Positions 1 to 12,133 are shown, counted from the first letter of the stretch. The stretch is 64,000 nucleotides of DNA from Temnothorax longispinosus (GCF_030848805.1 NC_092369.1:9771199-9835198), one strand, 5' to 3'. Numbers and translations: made by a program. The notes: generated by a model from the letters alone, not told the origin.

Positions 1-293
1 CTGAAACGCGGCCAAACTCGTCACCTGTTGACCCAGTTGATAGTAACGACAAGTCTCTATTTCTACTCTCTCGCGCATCTACTTTATATGCAAATCGCAC
101 ATGGAAAAAACATATTTCAGCTACATGGCGACTAGAACAAAATGGCCAAGAAATATGATAAACGTGAACGTAAATTGCTCTCTGTGATGTGTATTATGCG
201 TATATAAGTAAGTATGATAAAAACTAAATACATAAAAGATACATTTTTAGATTACGCCTGAGAAGTATTTTCAAGCTAATTTTCAAGTACCAC

Positions 294-374
<81 letters not shown>

Positions 375-1290
375 TACAGATCTTGTAGCTATCATTTCAT
401 AATTAGTCGTAAGAAAAAGCAAGACAATTGTAGAGATAAAGAAGACAAGGCTGCGTCAGAAGATAAGCCATAAATAATGGATTAATTTTAATACGATAAC
501 GCATTTTTGTTCCTTTGTTGCACCATCTGTTCGGTGAAAGCACAGTCGCATAGCTAATTCGAGAAAAACGGGGACAGTCGTTGGGACTATTTCGGTGGTT
601 TTCGTTCGCAATGCCATTTAATCGAATGCCGTTAATTACATTAGTGCCATTGGATATTCATTAATTAAGAACAGCCAGGGCAGCGATGTCCATTAACGGT
701 TTTTTCCCCGGAAATCTATTAGAATTGTAAAAAATTATTGGATAATTTAATTCACAATTGCGCCGAACGTCGGCGAATATCGTTCATCTTCATCGTAGAG
801 TCCTTTTTCTCAAATATTGCCGACAACGTGCGTGTCAAAGAGACCATTATATATTCACATAACGTCGTCTCACGTTGAAATTGCGCACTTGGAATGTTTT
901 CACTTGAAAAATGTCACATTACCATAATTTTAGAATGCAGTAATGCATAATATATGCATAAATGTTTCGTACAGTATCTGTTACATTATATTAGCGACAG
1001 CTTCAGCAGACATTTGAAACTCGCAAAAATACAATTTTGTCATGAGAAATGCCAATACGCGAAAATATTCAAAAGTGTTTGTCAAGTCTAAATATTTTGT
1101 TATTCGAATATATTGCAAATAAAGCTTAAAATTTGCTAGAAAAAGTTTCATTTATTATATATATATAATATATATTATATAACAAGATTTGTTTCTCAAT
1201 CGACTTGAGTGACAATGTATTTATTGCCTTTCTAATATCCATCTTTAATAGTTTTATAAAAATTAAAAAAATTCAACATAACGTCTTGAG
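1..1290. other. Noncoding AT-rich stretch with TAAT-rich patch
   Basis: No credible gene is visible. It holds the long AG microsatellite at 297-371 (listed separately). A less AT-rich patch at about 540-720 contains several TAAT/ATTA cores (TTAATC, TTAATTA, CATTAG, ATTAATTAAG within roughly 615-670), the core recognised by many homeodomain proteins. That could mark an enhancer, but such cores are common in AT-rich DNA. An alternating A/T run lies at about 1154-1183. Nothing else stands out. Confidence 0.6.
297..371. repeat. (AG)n microsatellite, 37 units
   Basis: An uninterrupted run of 37 AG dinucleotides plus one final A. It is the longest perfect simple repeat in the window. One strand is pure purine and the other pure pyrimidine, so the tract can in principle form triplex structures. 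Perfect dinucleotide runs of this length usually vary in length between individuals. Confidence 0.98.
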
Positions 1291-1850
1291 GATTCGAATT
1301 TCCGCTTGCATGATAACATCGGAGACTGTTACTGTAACTTTATCCTACATATTGATGCCCGCGCGCGCGCGCGCGAGCTTACGCAAGCCGGTCCTTGGAT
1401 TCGAGGATAAAATAATATTGCTCCATGCAAATTGGAGCGCGATCCACGGCTGCGGCATCATTCGTAGTCCGGAAGCCAATTCATCGGTCTACAATTCCGG
1501 GAGGGTTGCACGCGGTAAACCGCGGCTGCGGGCTGCTTTCAATTGCGGTACGTATAAGCTCCGTGTTAAAATATATAATCATTCGTCTTGCGCGAAGGCT
1601 GAACAAATGGTGCGGACGGATGCGGCTGGATCGCATTGACGTGATAAAATTCATTCGGGCCGATTCATCAGCCATTCACGCCATTGGCATCGGTCGCCGG
1701 CTGTAATATGCGCGAGGTGTCTTTCGGGTAAAATATTCCTATCTTCTTCAAAAAAAAGATACGAGAGGATGGGGGAAAGAGCGTTAAATCGACGAGGGAA
1801 GCGACTTAATCGCGGGGATTCGGAAATCCGATTCAATTATCGTTTAGCGA
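1291..1850. other. GC-richer island, no gene recognised
   Basis: The base composition rises well above the flanks. The segment contains the (CG)8 run and overlapping open frames on both strands (for example about 144 codons from 1205 on the plus strand, not ATG-initiated). Open frames on both strands at once are what GC-rich, stop-poor DNA gives by chance, and none reads as a family I know. It may be a conserved noncoding element or a relic; the sequence alone does not decide. Confidence 0.5.
1360..1375. repeat. (CG)8 dinucleotide run
   Basis: Eight uninterrupted CG dinucleotides inside an AT-rich genome. Alternating CG is the classic Z-DNA-forming sequence and every C is a potential CpG methylation target. 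Its survival suggests little germline methylation-driven decay at this site. No open frame of recognisable function uses it. Confidence 0.95.
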
Positions 1851-3000
1851 CTGAATATTCGCGGCTGTCTCTGCAAGGATAGTTCCCTCTCTGGGCAAAT
1901 TAAAATTCAATTATACGTAAATCTGCTGCTTTCGTTCATCTGCCTGAAAAATCACTTTGGATCAGAGGATTATTAAAATCTATACAAAGCCCAAGTCCCC
2001 CAAGATCAGTTCCAACACTATTCTCATTCAATTTTTGCAGTTCTTCCTTGTACATACGTTTGGAATCCATTTTTTTTTACGTTTACTTTATTCGTCATTT
2101 TTATCCGTCGAAGAACTTATAATTTCAAGTTATAAATTATTGAAAGCATATATGATTACTAATTACTACAAATTAATTTCGAAAGATATCAAATCTCGTA
2201 AAAAAAACAGATGCAATAAAAATAGTTGCACTTCATATAATTTCAAACTTTAACTGAATTGAAATTTAAAAGAATTTCAATTTGACATTAAGATATTCAA
2301 TATTGACTAGTAACTTGTAAGAAGTTGCGTAAGAAAACGGTATTTGATCAAACTTTTGCTAAGAAAAAATCGATTCCAGATTGGTCAAGTATAAAAGAAA
2401 TACATATTAATTTTGAAAAAACCATTATTATTTTTAACTTCAACGTTATAGTATATAGTAAGCTATTGATTTTAAATATATGTTAATCAATGTGTATATA
2501 TTACATAAAGTTTCGCGGTTCATGATGGATCTTCACTGCTTTATACTTTTTTTTGTTCGGTTATATAAATTAATAAGAAAAACAAACTAAAATAGTTATT
2601 TGAAACGTTATTTGAAACGTTTTACGTTAATCATTTTGTGTATCATAAAAAATAATCTTCCGTTCGGTTATTGACGTAGCACAACATCGATGCTTTCAAT
2701 TCCGCAGGTATATACATTGTGACGAGCGACCCGATATTTATCAGATTTATCTCATTGTTCGTAAAAAAAAAACAATCGTGACTAAAAATAGCGATGCTGT
2801 TAAAGCACTCGTCGATATTTTTATTTCAGTATTTTGTTTATTATCCGTTATACAAGTAGCCAGATAGGACGATACCGCAATCTGAATAAAATACAAACTG
2901 ATAAAATGTTGCGGAATACTCTTTTTCGATTTGCGTGTAAACGTATTTATGTTTGGGGATCAATGCCGAATAATAGTGTTTCACGTAGGCGGTGAGAACA
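1851..3000. other. AT-rich noncoding stretch
   Basis: Very AT-rich with no credible coding. Small items are a short hairpin of ATTGAAATT and AATTTCAAT arms at about 2258-2281, and a 12-bp tandem duplication (GTTATTTGAAAC twice) at about 2595-2618. A 98-codon frame at 1957-2253 is AT-rich, has no family features and is consistent with chance. Confidence 0.55.
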
Positions 3001-3080
3001 CGGACTACTGTCGAATTAGCGTCTTGGTTGAGATGTCCCTCATAGGAGTATCATTTTCAATCACGCGCCCACACACAGAG

Positions 3081-3386
3081 TCATTGACTATTGGTATACC
3101 TACCTATTAACACACAAATGGTCCCTGTTGTCATCAAGGATGTACTCGGTAATTGTCCATTGTTACAAACATTAGTCCCTTTGGCTATCGCTGGTGACCA
3201 TATGGATATATTCAATGACCATTGGGCTATCCCGTCAGTCTCTTCACACTGTACAATTATCAAAGGTATCTGGTAGCTAATATGAATGACTTTTGCCCTC
3301 TTCTTCTCAAAAAGCGCGTCTCTCTTGTTTACCAAGGAATGATTACACGAACGACAATATATAACGTTTTTCGACATTTTTGGCAT
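3081..3386 (-). CDS. Possible small ORF, 101 codons, unrecognised
   Basis: This minus-strand frame starts with an ATG, with G at position -3, and ends in TGA. The N-terminal third has a CxxC pair (YCRSCN, residues about 10-15) followed by a lysine/arginine-rich stretch, which would suit one half of a zinc-binding module. No second CxxC is present, so a complete zinc finger is not shown. The C-terminal half has low-complexity-like repeats of CAATGG/CCATTG words in the DNA, which argues against a conserved domain. The frame is also open for some codons upstream to a TAG, with a pyrimidine-rich stretch and CAAG just before the ATG, so it could be part of an exon. Its length is within chance expectation. 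Confidence 0.15.
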   Translation of the reverse strand: MPKMSKNVIYCRSCNHSLVNKRDALFEKKRAKVIHISYQIPLIIVQCEETDGIAQWSLNISIWSPAIAKGTNVCNNGQLPSTSLMTTGTICVLIGRYTNSQ

Positions 3387-3830
3387 TTCTTCTTGGATCG
3401 TAAAGAAAGCGGAACAGGAAGAAACGCCCTAGCGACGGGGGCGGAGATCGACATATTCGCGAAAGTACCGGTGTCTGTCGACCGTGACGTATGAGCGCGA
3501 TTCAGGTTGTCAGTGCCCGTTGGTTTTCGGCGATTTATTCCCAGGAGATCGGCTCCGGCGAATCTCCCCGTCGTTAAACGTGCTCAGGACACGACGAATT
3601 ATCGCCTCGCGCATAGACATGCACGGGCGCCTTCCTCGAGCTCGCACTTCGGCCGCTTCGACTGCTCGCGAGAGTCAGCGCGGATCGATATTGAAACATA
3701 TTGGGAACGTATTTACCCCGCTTTGAAGCAAATGGAACATCGTAATAACAAACTCGCGGAAGAAAAAACACTTAGAACGGGGAAACCTTGCGCGCACATT
3801 CAATTCGCGTGAAACTTGATTAAACATTTT
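3387..3830. other. GC-richer island
   Basis: A GC-rich block with overlapping plus- and minus-strand frames of 65-101 codons. The plus-strand frame at 3507-3812 lacks an ATG start and matches nothing I know. TCG/CGA-rich words dominate. It is a candidate conserved noncoding element or exon remnant with no direct support. Confidence 0.4.
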
Positions 3831-5600
3831 GATTAAAATATACTATTATGCGATTTTATTGCGTTTACATAATAGATCCGTCGAAACCATCTGCATATAA
3901 TACTTATTGTAGCATCGCTTATTGAATTTTTTTGAAATATGTAACACATCTCTGCGTATTTAACTAAACAAGTCCCCTCCCTGTTTAACTCTCAAATTCT
4001 TTCATTACATAGACATTTATGAGTTTTGATTAAATTATGAAATGTATCAAAAATTCATACGCCTATTGACATTATTGTCTCGCGCTATAAACTGGCGAGT
4101 AATCCTATGGCGCGTATAACGTACCGTAAAATCTCCTCATTTGCGAAGTTGCGAGGACGATAAAATTCCCATTATACTTAATAATTGGGCTGTCAGCGCG
4201 TCGCACCGTCAACAACTGAATTTGTTTTTCACCGAGACGCGATACATGGAGGGGGGAGTATATATAGCGTTGATTTGCAATTTAGTAACGCGCGCCGCTT
4301 TGTATTCGTCCGGCTGGGGTCTGCGTGGTCATTTATTAACTTTTTTTTATCTCCCACGCCCCCACTTAATTTCTCTGTCAGCGGCAGAATGAATAAAGGC
4401 GGTGTATATACGAGACAAGGGGAGGGGGCCAGACCTGACCCCAGCATTTTTAAGTACTTGCTAATGAACCGGCGTCGTTAAAAAATTTATTATTTCCCCC
4501 GTGGAAGCATTATTCGTTACGATCGATGCAGTTCGATAAACGAAGCGCGTTCCAGCGTTCTATTCGAGAAACATATTGACATTTGCCTTCCACGCACATA
4601 GGAATCGCCTCGGGAAAATGTCCAGTATATATTTTAGATAAAATGGAAATAAAATCAAAGGTCCATATTTGTAACCTTCATGCAACAAAAAAAAAACAAC
4701 TCTTTCTAGGTATATATAACATCCATTTTTCCATTTTTGTTTCGATCGGCTTTATATATACATGTCTCCATTAAATTCGTTTGTATATTACTCAATAAAT
4801 TCAAACACGCGGCAATTATATGACGGACCTGACCGCACTATTATATGAAATTAAAACATTTTCACGTTGATATCTGACCAAACATTTGTATCAGCTTAGC
4901 AAATATTGATGATTGAGGTATTATTTAAAAACAAAATAGTTGTCAATATAAATTAATTAGAAAGATTCTTATACTAAACGACTATATTTTACATATTGCA
5001 AATGTGGAAACGCATATATTATATAATTGCTATATTATATAATTAATTTTATAAAACAAGTTAAAAATAGATATTAAGGAAATATAACATGTAAAAATGA
5101 TGCTTGTCAATAATGTATCAAAGATTAATATCGCTGAGTAATTATGTTAGATAATAAAATCGATCGATGTTTTTAAATCAGCGTCACTTTTCAATGATGA
5201 CGATAATAATAATAATAAAAAAATGGATAAGGATTTATGGCTATTTTTTATTACTTTACGTTTAGCGTCCTTTGACATTTTAGAAATTCTTTATGATGAG
5301 TTTTTTAACTTTGTGCTGTAAAATATTCCTATTAAAATACTCGCTACGTAACATGTTCATTAATAATATTAAATTACAATTGTGCTCGGCACATTTATGT
5401 ATAGTAGAATATATTATATATAGTGGGATTAAATTCTTCCTATATTCTTCTGTAAGTTGTAAAAAGAGATTACTAGAATTCTCTGTTTAAATAATATTTC
5501 CCTTTACAATTTTGCTCGATAGAAATATACGTTCTAAAAGAGACATTGAAATAACGTAAAATAATTGATATCCGCTGAAAAAATTACTCGTTATAAAAAG
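3831..5600. other. AT-rich stretch with a small GC-richer patch
   Basis: Mostly AT-rich and gene-free. A GC-richer patch at about 4130-4570 has a GGGGGG run followed by a TATATATA-type sequence (about 4251-4265) and a run of G-rich words at 4418-4435. No promoter, transcript or gene can be supported from it. An AAT trinucleotide run lies at about 5204-5218. An imperfect tandem of AT words lies at about 5016-5045. Confidence 0.5.
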
Positions 5601-7400
5601 ATTTGCATTGCTCTAACTGCTAAAACATCTTCCATCGCGAATTTCATCAGTTATAAAGTATCGTTAAAGCGCCGGATTAAATTCTCCGCGCAGTCCATTC
5701 GACATAAATCCGACCGCCAATTAGTATACGTCTTGAAATAACAGCATGTAAAATTTTTCATATAACTCGTTACGGGAAAATCTGAATATGACGGCGGACG
5801 GGGAAACTCGAGGAGTTATTAGAGCGTGCAGGTATGCAAGTCAGAGAAGTCGTGGAATTAATTAAACGACACTATGAAGCTATCTTTGCAATCGTAGCTG
5901 AATAACCGGAATTCCTGGGATATTTCGGAAGCGAAGGATACGGCAGGATCGAATGATAGAGAGCGCGGAAATATTCTCGTAGCACGCAACGAGACGCAGG
6001 TGCATCGCGGACGGCATAATGCACTGCGTAGCTGACTTCCGTTTTGTTTTGTGCACTCAGAAATATATCCTCCAGGTACATATATCAGTTATGTAACCCG
6101 GTTATGCATGTATGCGATAATACGATGAATATGAGGCATGAGGAAGTTCGCGAATATACACGCTATTCGAAACATCCCATTTTTTGACGTTTTGCCAAAC
6201 CATTCCTCACTGTGTTATATCATTCTAAAGTTTTTCAAGCTTGTCGTTCTTTAAATATATGAATAAAAATTGGCTAAAGCTGATGCGATCATTTTAATGC
6301 TTCATCAATCATTTTAATAGTATTTTTAAAACGAAAAAGTATAAACAACTTTAATACATCGTCTTCGTATATTATAAAATCAAAATGTTCCTATGCCATT
6401 ATTTAATGAATGACGAATTGTTATAAATTTGAAGTCGATTATTGCTTAGCAAAAATTTGTACAAAAGCGTTTCTTATTTTTTGTGCAATGTCACTTTTCG
6501 ATATTAAATATTTTCGCTCAGAGTGGAAGCAAGAATTAGATATTTATAGAAAATATAAATTTGTCATTTATAAAAACACTGTATAAGCAGTAATATAAAA
6601 AAAGCGATTTAATAAAATCGTATTTCCCTCAAAAATCTGTATAAATTTTATTATCTTTCTTTCCTTTATGCGTGTTTAAGAAAACAAAATAATATTTATT
6701 CATGAATACATAACGAATATAATTTTCTGCGTGAAATTTAGTTACTTAAAATTTTGCCACTTAAAATGTTATTTTTTTTTTTTTCTAAAAAATTCGAGAC
6801 TAGCGAATGAGAAAAACCGGAGATGTAATCCGCTCATGAACGATACTATGTTTCGCGCCACAAATTCCAAGCGAAGCGGAGAGCAGCTGCACATTATAAA
6901 TATAGTCTGCGTGGTGAGAACTGATGGAAACCGTGACCTCTATTATGTATAACATGTCTTCCGTATGTCGAAAAAGTGCGCAAAACACAAGTGGTATGCA
7001 GGCGGTAAGGGATCTCGCGCGGGACACATATAGTGGAAGTAGTAGATAGATGCGCGTATGGGCAGACGCGAGGCGTCCTCGCCGAGACGACAAGTATACT
7101 ACATTCGCCGTAGTGGATCAACTTCCGGCTTTCAATAAACTTGCATTGCGCGACCCATTCAAAGCAAACCATGTATGAGAGTACACCATTTCCTGTATCC
7201 TATTTTCGAGTTTACCAAGGCATACGGCAGTTGCAAGCTATCGTACTCTGCCGACCAGCGAGATATGTCGCCGGGAAAATTAAAAGCTGCAACTCGTGTG
7301 TACTTAAAAAGTACTTTAAAATAATGGCCACCTCGCGGCATGCACATAACTAAGCGGATTATTCAAGAGCCCCAGCCTACTTCTGGATATTGCGGGACTG
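5601..7400. other. Mixed-composition noncoding stretch
   Basis: Two mildly GC-richer patches (about 5640-6080 and 6820-7360) separated by AT-rich DNA. Frames of 60-97 codons occur on both strands with no recognisable domains. A short perfect hairpin GCGAGG-CGT-CCTCGC occurs near 7069-7083. I see no gene. Confidence 0.5.
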
Positions 7401-10400
7401 TATTTTTAGCCTGAGAGAAGGGAATGAATTACTAGAGTTGGCGCAAACAAATATTAAATTAGCGAGATATATTACGTAGGACAACATTGTATAAACGCAG
7501 GTATTTATCACTGATATAAAATAGTAAAAATTCTTCCAGCTGGGTTCGATAAAAAATTGTTATCATCACACAAAGTACGAAAGTACGATGTTCAACAGAT
7601 TAACATGTCGTAAAAGATAGTGTAATAAACTTAAATTATTTCAGTTCATGGATTAAAATACCGCTTATATTGGAGAAAATAAACTGTTGAAAGATGAAGA
7701 ATTCAATAATGCCGATAACGACTTCTCTCTTTAAAATATTGCATATATTTCACGGCAATACAGTGATAATAGTACCAGTAGTAAATGCCTTCTTGTTTAA
7801 ATGCCACGGCAGCTACTACTGCTGAACATAAAATGTTACGTCGTTGAATAAAGTTGCTGGAATTTATGTTGTTTGTAAATTTTTATAGCTGAAACAAAAA
7901 ATGTGTAACAGTGGGGTATATAAAGATATCATTCTCGGAGAGAATACTATATTTAAAACAATGCGTTAAAGTAATTAAAAATACTATTGTCTCATAAAAA
8001 GACTAATAAATCGGTGCTAACATTAATCTTCTCCGTCGATGCTGTTGTATATTTGTTAAGAAATATTAAAAAATGATTTAATCATCTTAAATACATCTCT
8101 ATTTTAATTATTTTCGTTTATTATCATGACTAAACGGAAAATATATCTAGACTGTTTTTTGCTTAAAAAACGCAATTGCTTGAAATAGAAAAATTACTAA
8201 AAAAAAAAGAACCTCAAAGAAAATTTTCAGAAAATTAAAAATTAATATAAAATAATAAAGGAGGTATAAATAGATCTAACATTAAATATATAACAAAGGC
8301 AAATAATCTGACTTATCAAGGATTAATTAATTAAATTAATGATTTCATTAGTTTACAGTTAATGCACTCAATATTGGCTGGTAGGTGTTGTTGCAAAGTG
8401 GTGATGTGCGTCAACGAATTTAAAACATAAATATAGAAAGTTACGACGCCAGCGTAAATATAGAGTTATAGAGGAAAGGCCACTAGTGCGTCTATCTCGC
8501 GATGATTACTGAAACTGCAAACTGCATTGTAACTCGAAATTACAATCAATTCACTCTAATAATATCCCAGTGATACGCGTAATTAGAACCTGGAAATAAT
8601 GTAAAATGCATTACCAATTCAATAAACGAACTTGTTACTAGCACAGCGAATAACGTTTCTCTTTCGGACTACGTGGAGCTGGATCCATGTTCGATATTAA
8701 TTAGTTCAGCAACGTAGAGGCCGGATTGTGTATGAGAAAAAATTTGAATTGAATGAACCTGGAGACATAATTTTACAAGTCGCGGATTTGTTTGTCCGAT
8801 AATAATTAATGTTCACAGAGCGTGTTTTCATCTGTCAACATTTTTAAAATTATATCAGAGAAATATGTGAAAGCGCTATTTTATTCCTCAGTAACTAGTA
8901 TATTACAATTTTTAAAAAACTAATAGACAAAATAAGTCAATTGGCCGCGTAATCTTAAACTGAGAATTGTAGTCACTGATATATTAACTTGTAAGATTAA
9001 TTATGATACAATGCAATCAATATGTAATCGCAATTAAATGACAATACGCTGCTCTGTATTCATATGTCGTTAATTTCGTACTGCTGTATATGTTAAAAAA
9101 ATCGATACATTTCGAATTGTCACTCTGATATAGAATTGCGTTCAATTTCATTTTTTTCATCGAGCGCTAGATATGTGGGTCCGTTGCACCGTTCAAGTTT
9201 CGTCGCCATCGATTTTGTTCGTGACCTTAACGACTTAACCAATTAGATGAAACTTTGTCCATGTATTTACCGTGACAACAGAACTTTTCTATTCTCGCCG
9301 ACAGCGAGAAACTTCCTCGTGGGCACTGCTAGTTTTTTCGTCGCGGGAGTCACCGAAACAATCATACGATGTACGAAATTGCAAGCGCGGACAAGTTGCT
9401 GTGCAAGTATTTAAGTTACGAAGCAACGGAATGGTAGAAGAGGCTTGGCATTACCTGCAAATTTCGCTCTCAAACGACGTCTGTGTGTTTTAAAATCACG
9501 ATAACTCTTTTTTCCGCAATTTTCACCGCGTATAGGGAACTGCGGGAGATGTAAGAAACCGTCATTCTTAGATTATCTCTCTTGAAAGTTGGAAAGTTCG
9601 ACCTGCACGATTCAATATTTGATATATCTATCTCCGTACACAATTATACGTTGTGATGTTGGCGGAAACACTGAATAGCGCCGTCACGCATTTCTGAATT
9701 TGAAAAGTTAAATATCTTTATAATTTGCACTACTGCTCAACGTTAACGCTAGATTTTATAATAGTAACTCAATATTATACTTGCCAACTAGAGTCTTTCA
9801 AAGTAGAAATGCAAACTGAAATTGCATAAAATTTATTGATAACTTTTAACAAGGATGTAAAAAAACAAAGCATTCCTGTACTCCCTGTGATATACGCCAA
9901 AGTCTCTCGCAAATAATTAATCTCTTAAGACAAACGTTTAACGTGATATTAATAGATATATTGTTGTACAAAATGGCAATATCAATTTTATATTAATTAA
10001 TTTCTGCTGCTTATTGGATTCTTTACACTTCATTCGTTTATCCCCTTGTATGAAAATCCATGATTAACCTCGTTATATTATTTCACAATCCACGTATTTC
10101 CAGTTGCGTAATTTTATTCAAGGCACGTTTTACGCAGAATTTGTTGAACTATAGAATTGTAACGGATATAATGAATTTTTATAAAACACCCTTTTTGTAA
10201 CATGCAACCTTACAAAAATAAATACAATGCAAACGTGTATATTGCAGAGGGGTATTAAAATAAATACAGAACTCAATTATCTATGAATAATTGCAATTGA
10301 GTTGCTTATCTCTGTGTGATTCAATTATTTATCTATATAAATAAACTGACATATTTACGCATACATATCTAGCCTTATATATAAAAATTCTTTTCTCACG

Positions 10401-10500
10401 TCACGGATTGCATTAAAATTCAATGCTATCATTCGACTGTTATCACGATATAAACGATAAAGGAGCGAAAAAATAAATCACCAGTCGCCGAAAGCAACGA
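7401..10500. other. AT-rich noncoding stretch
   Basis: No credible open frame. It contains the hairpin at 7776-7821 (separate entry) and a TATATAAAG word near 7917-7926 with no promoter context. A perfect 7-bp hairpin (TTCTCGC, loop of 5, GCGAGAA) lies at 9292-9310. Otherwise nothing distinguishable. Confidence 0.55.
7776..7821. repeat. Imperfect hairpin, 14-bp arms
   Basis: The arms at 7776-7789 and 7808-7821 pair at 12 of 14 positions, separated by an 18-nt loop. The core CAGTAGTA pairs with TACTACTG. The stem is short of the roughly 22 or more paired bases expected of an animal microRNA precursor, and outward extension of the pairing is poor, so I do not call it a microRNA. It may be a transcription-factor palindrome or chance. 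Confidence 0.5.
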
Positions 10501-11230
10501 ATAATCTCCGCAAAATTTATGCGTGGAATGGTGCAAACGACAAGACAATTCTTTAAATCATCTCGCGCGCGTGCCCTCCGACGTTAACATACGGCCGGCA
10601 TACATATCCCGCCATAAATCTGAAAACAATTCTCCATATCCCAGATTTTGTTTAATATTCAACGCCGTGCGAGGATCAGTCACTCAGCGACTTCGGTCGC
10701 GAGACGTATATATACGCGATTGCGCGAAATAGACGCACTCGCGAAATTATGCAAATGATAACAGGGGGTAGGATGAATGGTGGAGGCGGCATGAAGAACG
10801 AGCGCGCAATGGGTACAACGCGGTTAGAAGATGCGAAAGTTATGAGAGCTCGTTCTCGTTGTCATTTAGATTCACGCGAGACTAATGGATACCCCCTTGG
10901 ATTCGCTTAATGGCGAACAATTATATAAAAGGAGCCGAAGTGAGAGAATGGGAAGCGAAAACGCGTGCACGAAGAAAGAGGACAACGAGGCGCGACGCAA
11001 AAAGCCGGATCGTAGGTGAATATACATTGTCTTAAATTCTTGCGCCGCCATTCCGGTCGAAAATTATAGTAATGCCAGTTTCGTTGCCAAAGAAAATCGC
11101 CGAAGTATACTAGAACACTTCATCACGCGAGAGACTATTTTTCCGAGCGATCGTCAAGCGTACGGCGCCTGCTGCAATTTTTCGCGAAACTTACCTACGT
11201 TTATGAAAGATTTTTAATCGAGCTAAAAAG
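10501..11230. other. GC-richer island with a TATA-like word
   Basis: A GC-richer segment rich in CGCG and GAGC words, with a TATA-like motif at 10922-10931. Downstream is a purine-rich run (about 10936-11000) and then a splice-donor-like GTAG|GTGAAT at about 11012-11021. This layout would suit a promoter plus a noncoding first exon, but no initiator motif is evident and no continuous coding frame follows. It is worth checking against transcripts only. Confidence 0.35.
10922..10931 (+). promoter_or_regulatory. TATA-box-like motif
   Basis: TATATAAAAG is a strong match to the TATA-box consensus and sits inside a GC-richer island instead of AT-rich filler, which makes it less likely to be background. 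A start site would be expected about 25-35 bp downstream, where no insect-type initiator (TCAGT) is seen. The candidate exon at 11338-11454 lies about 400 bp downstream on the same strand. The function is unproven. Confidence 0.2.
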
Positions 11231-11337
11231 TTAAGATTCACGTGTTTACGATGCAGATGTCTTTTTTTTGTCTTGGAAATCAATGAACCAAATTATTTTT
11301 TGAAAAGCGTAATCCGCTTTATCGGGGCTTATTGCAG

Positions 11338-11454
11338 AAAAAGACTCAGTCGTTAAAGGCCATTGCTTTAATCACGCTATTCCTGTTTCTAGCAATTGCA
11401 ACTGTTTACTGGTATAGTAATAAAGTCTATAATAAAAGCCACTATATAAGCAAT
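11338..11454 (+). CDS. Possible exon encoding a membrane anchor
   Basis: A 117-bp segment (39 codons, phase 0 at both ends) lies between an acceptor-like TTATTGCAG and a strong donor-like GTAAGC. The translation starts with KKTQSLK, followed by a hydrophobic run of about 17-20 residues (IALITLFLFLAIATVYW) and then polar residues. That would be a single transmembrane helix with positive residues before it. The frame stays open past the donor to a TAA at about 11563-11565. There is no in-frame ATG, so it would have to be an internal exon. AT-rich DNA easily encodes hydrophobic runs, so the hypothesis is weak. No family was recognised. Confidence 0.2.
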
Positions 11455-12086
11455 GTAAGCTGTAGTAATGAAAACAAAATAGCTAAAATCAAGATATTTT
11501 ACCATCACTTTATGTGCAATAAAAAAATAATTATAAATAACATAATACCTGAATTTACCTTGTAATCAATATTTAATAATTTATTAGATTTGTTTCAAAA
11601 ATAATAAAATTAAAAATTAAATATATGTTTCGTTCCATATATCATGTTTGCAATATTAACAAAAGCGACATTTGGAGACATTTGGAATTAAAATCCCGCG
11701 TTAAGCTCAAGATTTAAAAATTTTAATATTTTCTATATTTTTGAAAACAAATCTTTCTTTTATTTGATCTAAATATTCTAAATGAAATGTCTCTTTCATC
11801 TAAATAAGTTATTTCGATAAAGTAAACACATACATACACCCAGAACTTTCACAAAAAAATCTGTGTGCACTTTTTCCGACTTATCGTTAAAAAATAACAT
11901 TTCAGTGATTCTCTTCATTCGTTGTAAAGTGCCGATCGTGAGCGTATAAGTATAAGAAATTATAAGGTATTTGAACATTTTTTAGAATTTGACAGTAAAA
12001 CTTTCATGACACTCGTTGATGCGTGTAAGTGTGTCCATTCTAGGCATTCACTATACGCATAGGTTAATTAACTGGCGAATGCAAAG

Positions 12087-12133
12087 ACTGGATTTAATAG
12101 CAATTTATGGAATAAATTGCTATTAATTCCAGT
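12087..12133. repeat. Near-perfect 22-bp hairpin, 3-nt loop
   Basis: The arms at 12087-12108 and 12112-12133 are reverse complements at 21 of 22 positions, with GGA as the spacer. The arm reads from ACTGG through TAATAGC to AATTTAT. The spacer is too short for a typical microRNA terminal loop, though an effective larger loop could form. Equally it is a palindromic array of homeodomain-like cores (ATTTAT, ATTAAT). Nothing resembling transposon ends or a target duplication flanks it. A partial copy of its core (TTGCTATTAATT) occurs near 25999-26010. Confidence 0.75.

Noticed and set aside
7776..7821. microRNA precursor
   Set aside because: The stem is only about 14 bp with mismatches and does not extend outward.
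10948..11015. ATG after the TATA-like word as the start of a first coding exon joined to 11338
   Set aside because: The ATG lies too close to the TATA-like word to be in the transcript, and neither donor choice keeps the hydrophobic frame open.
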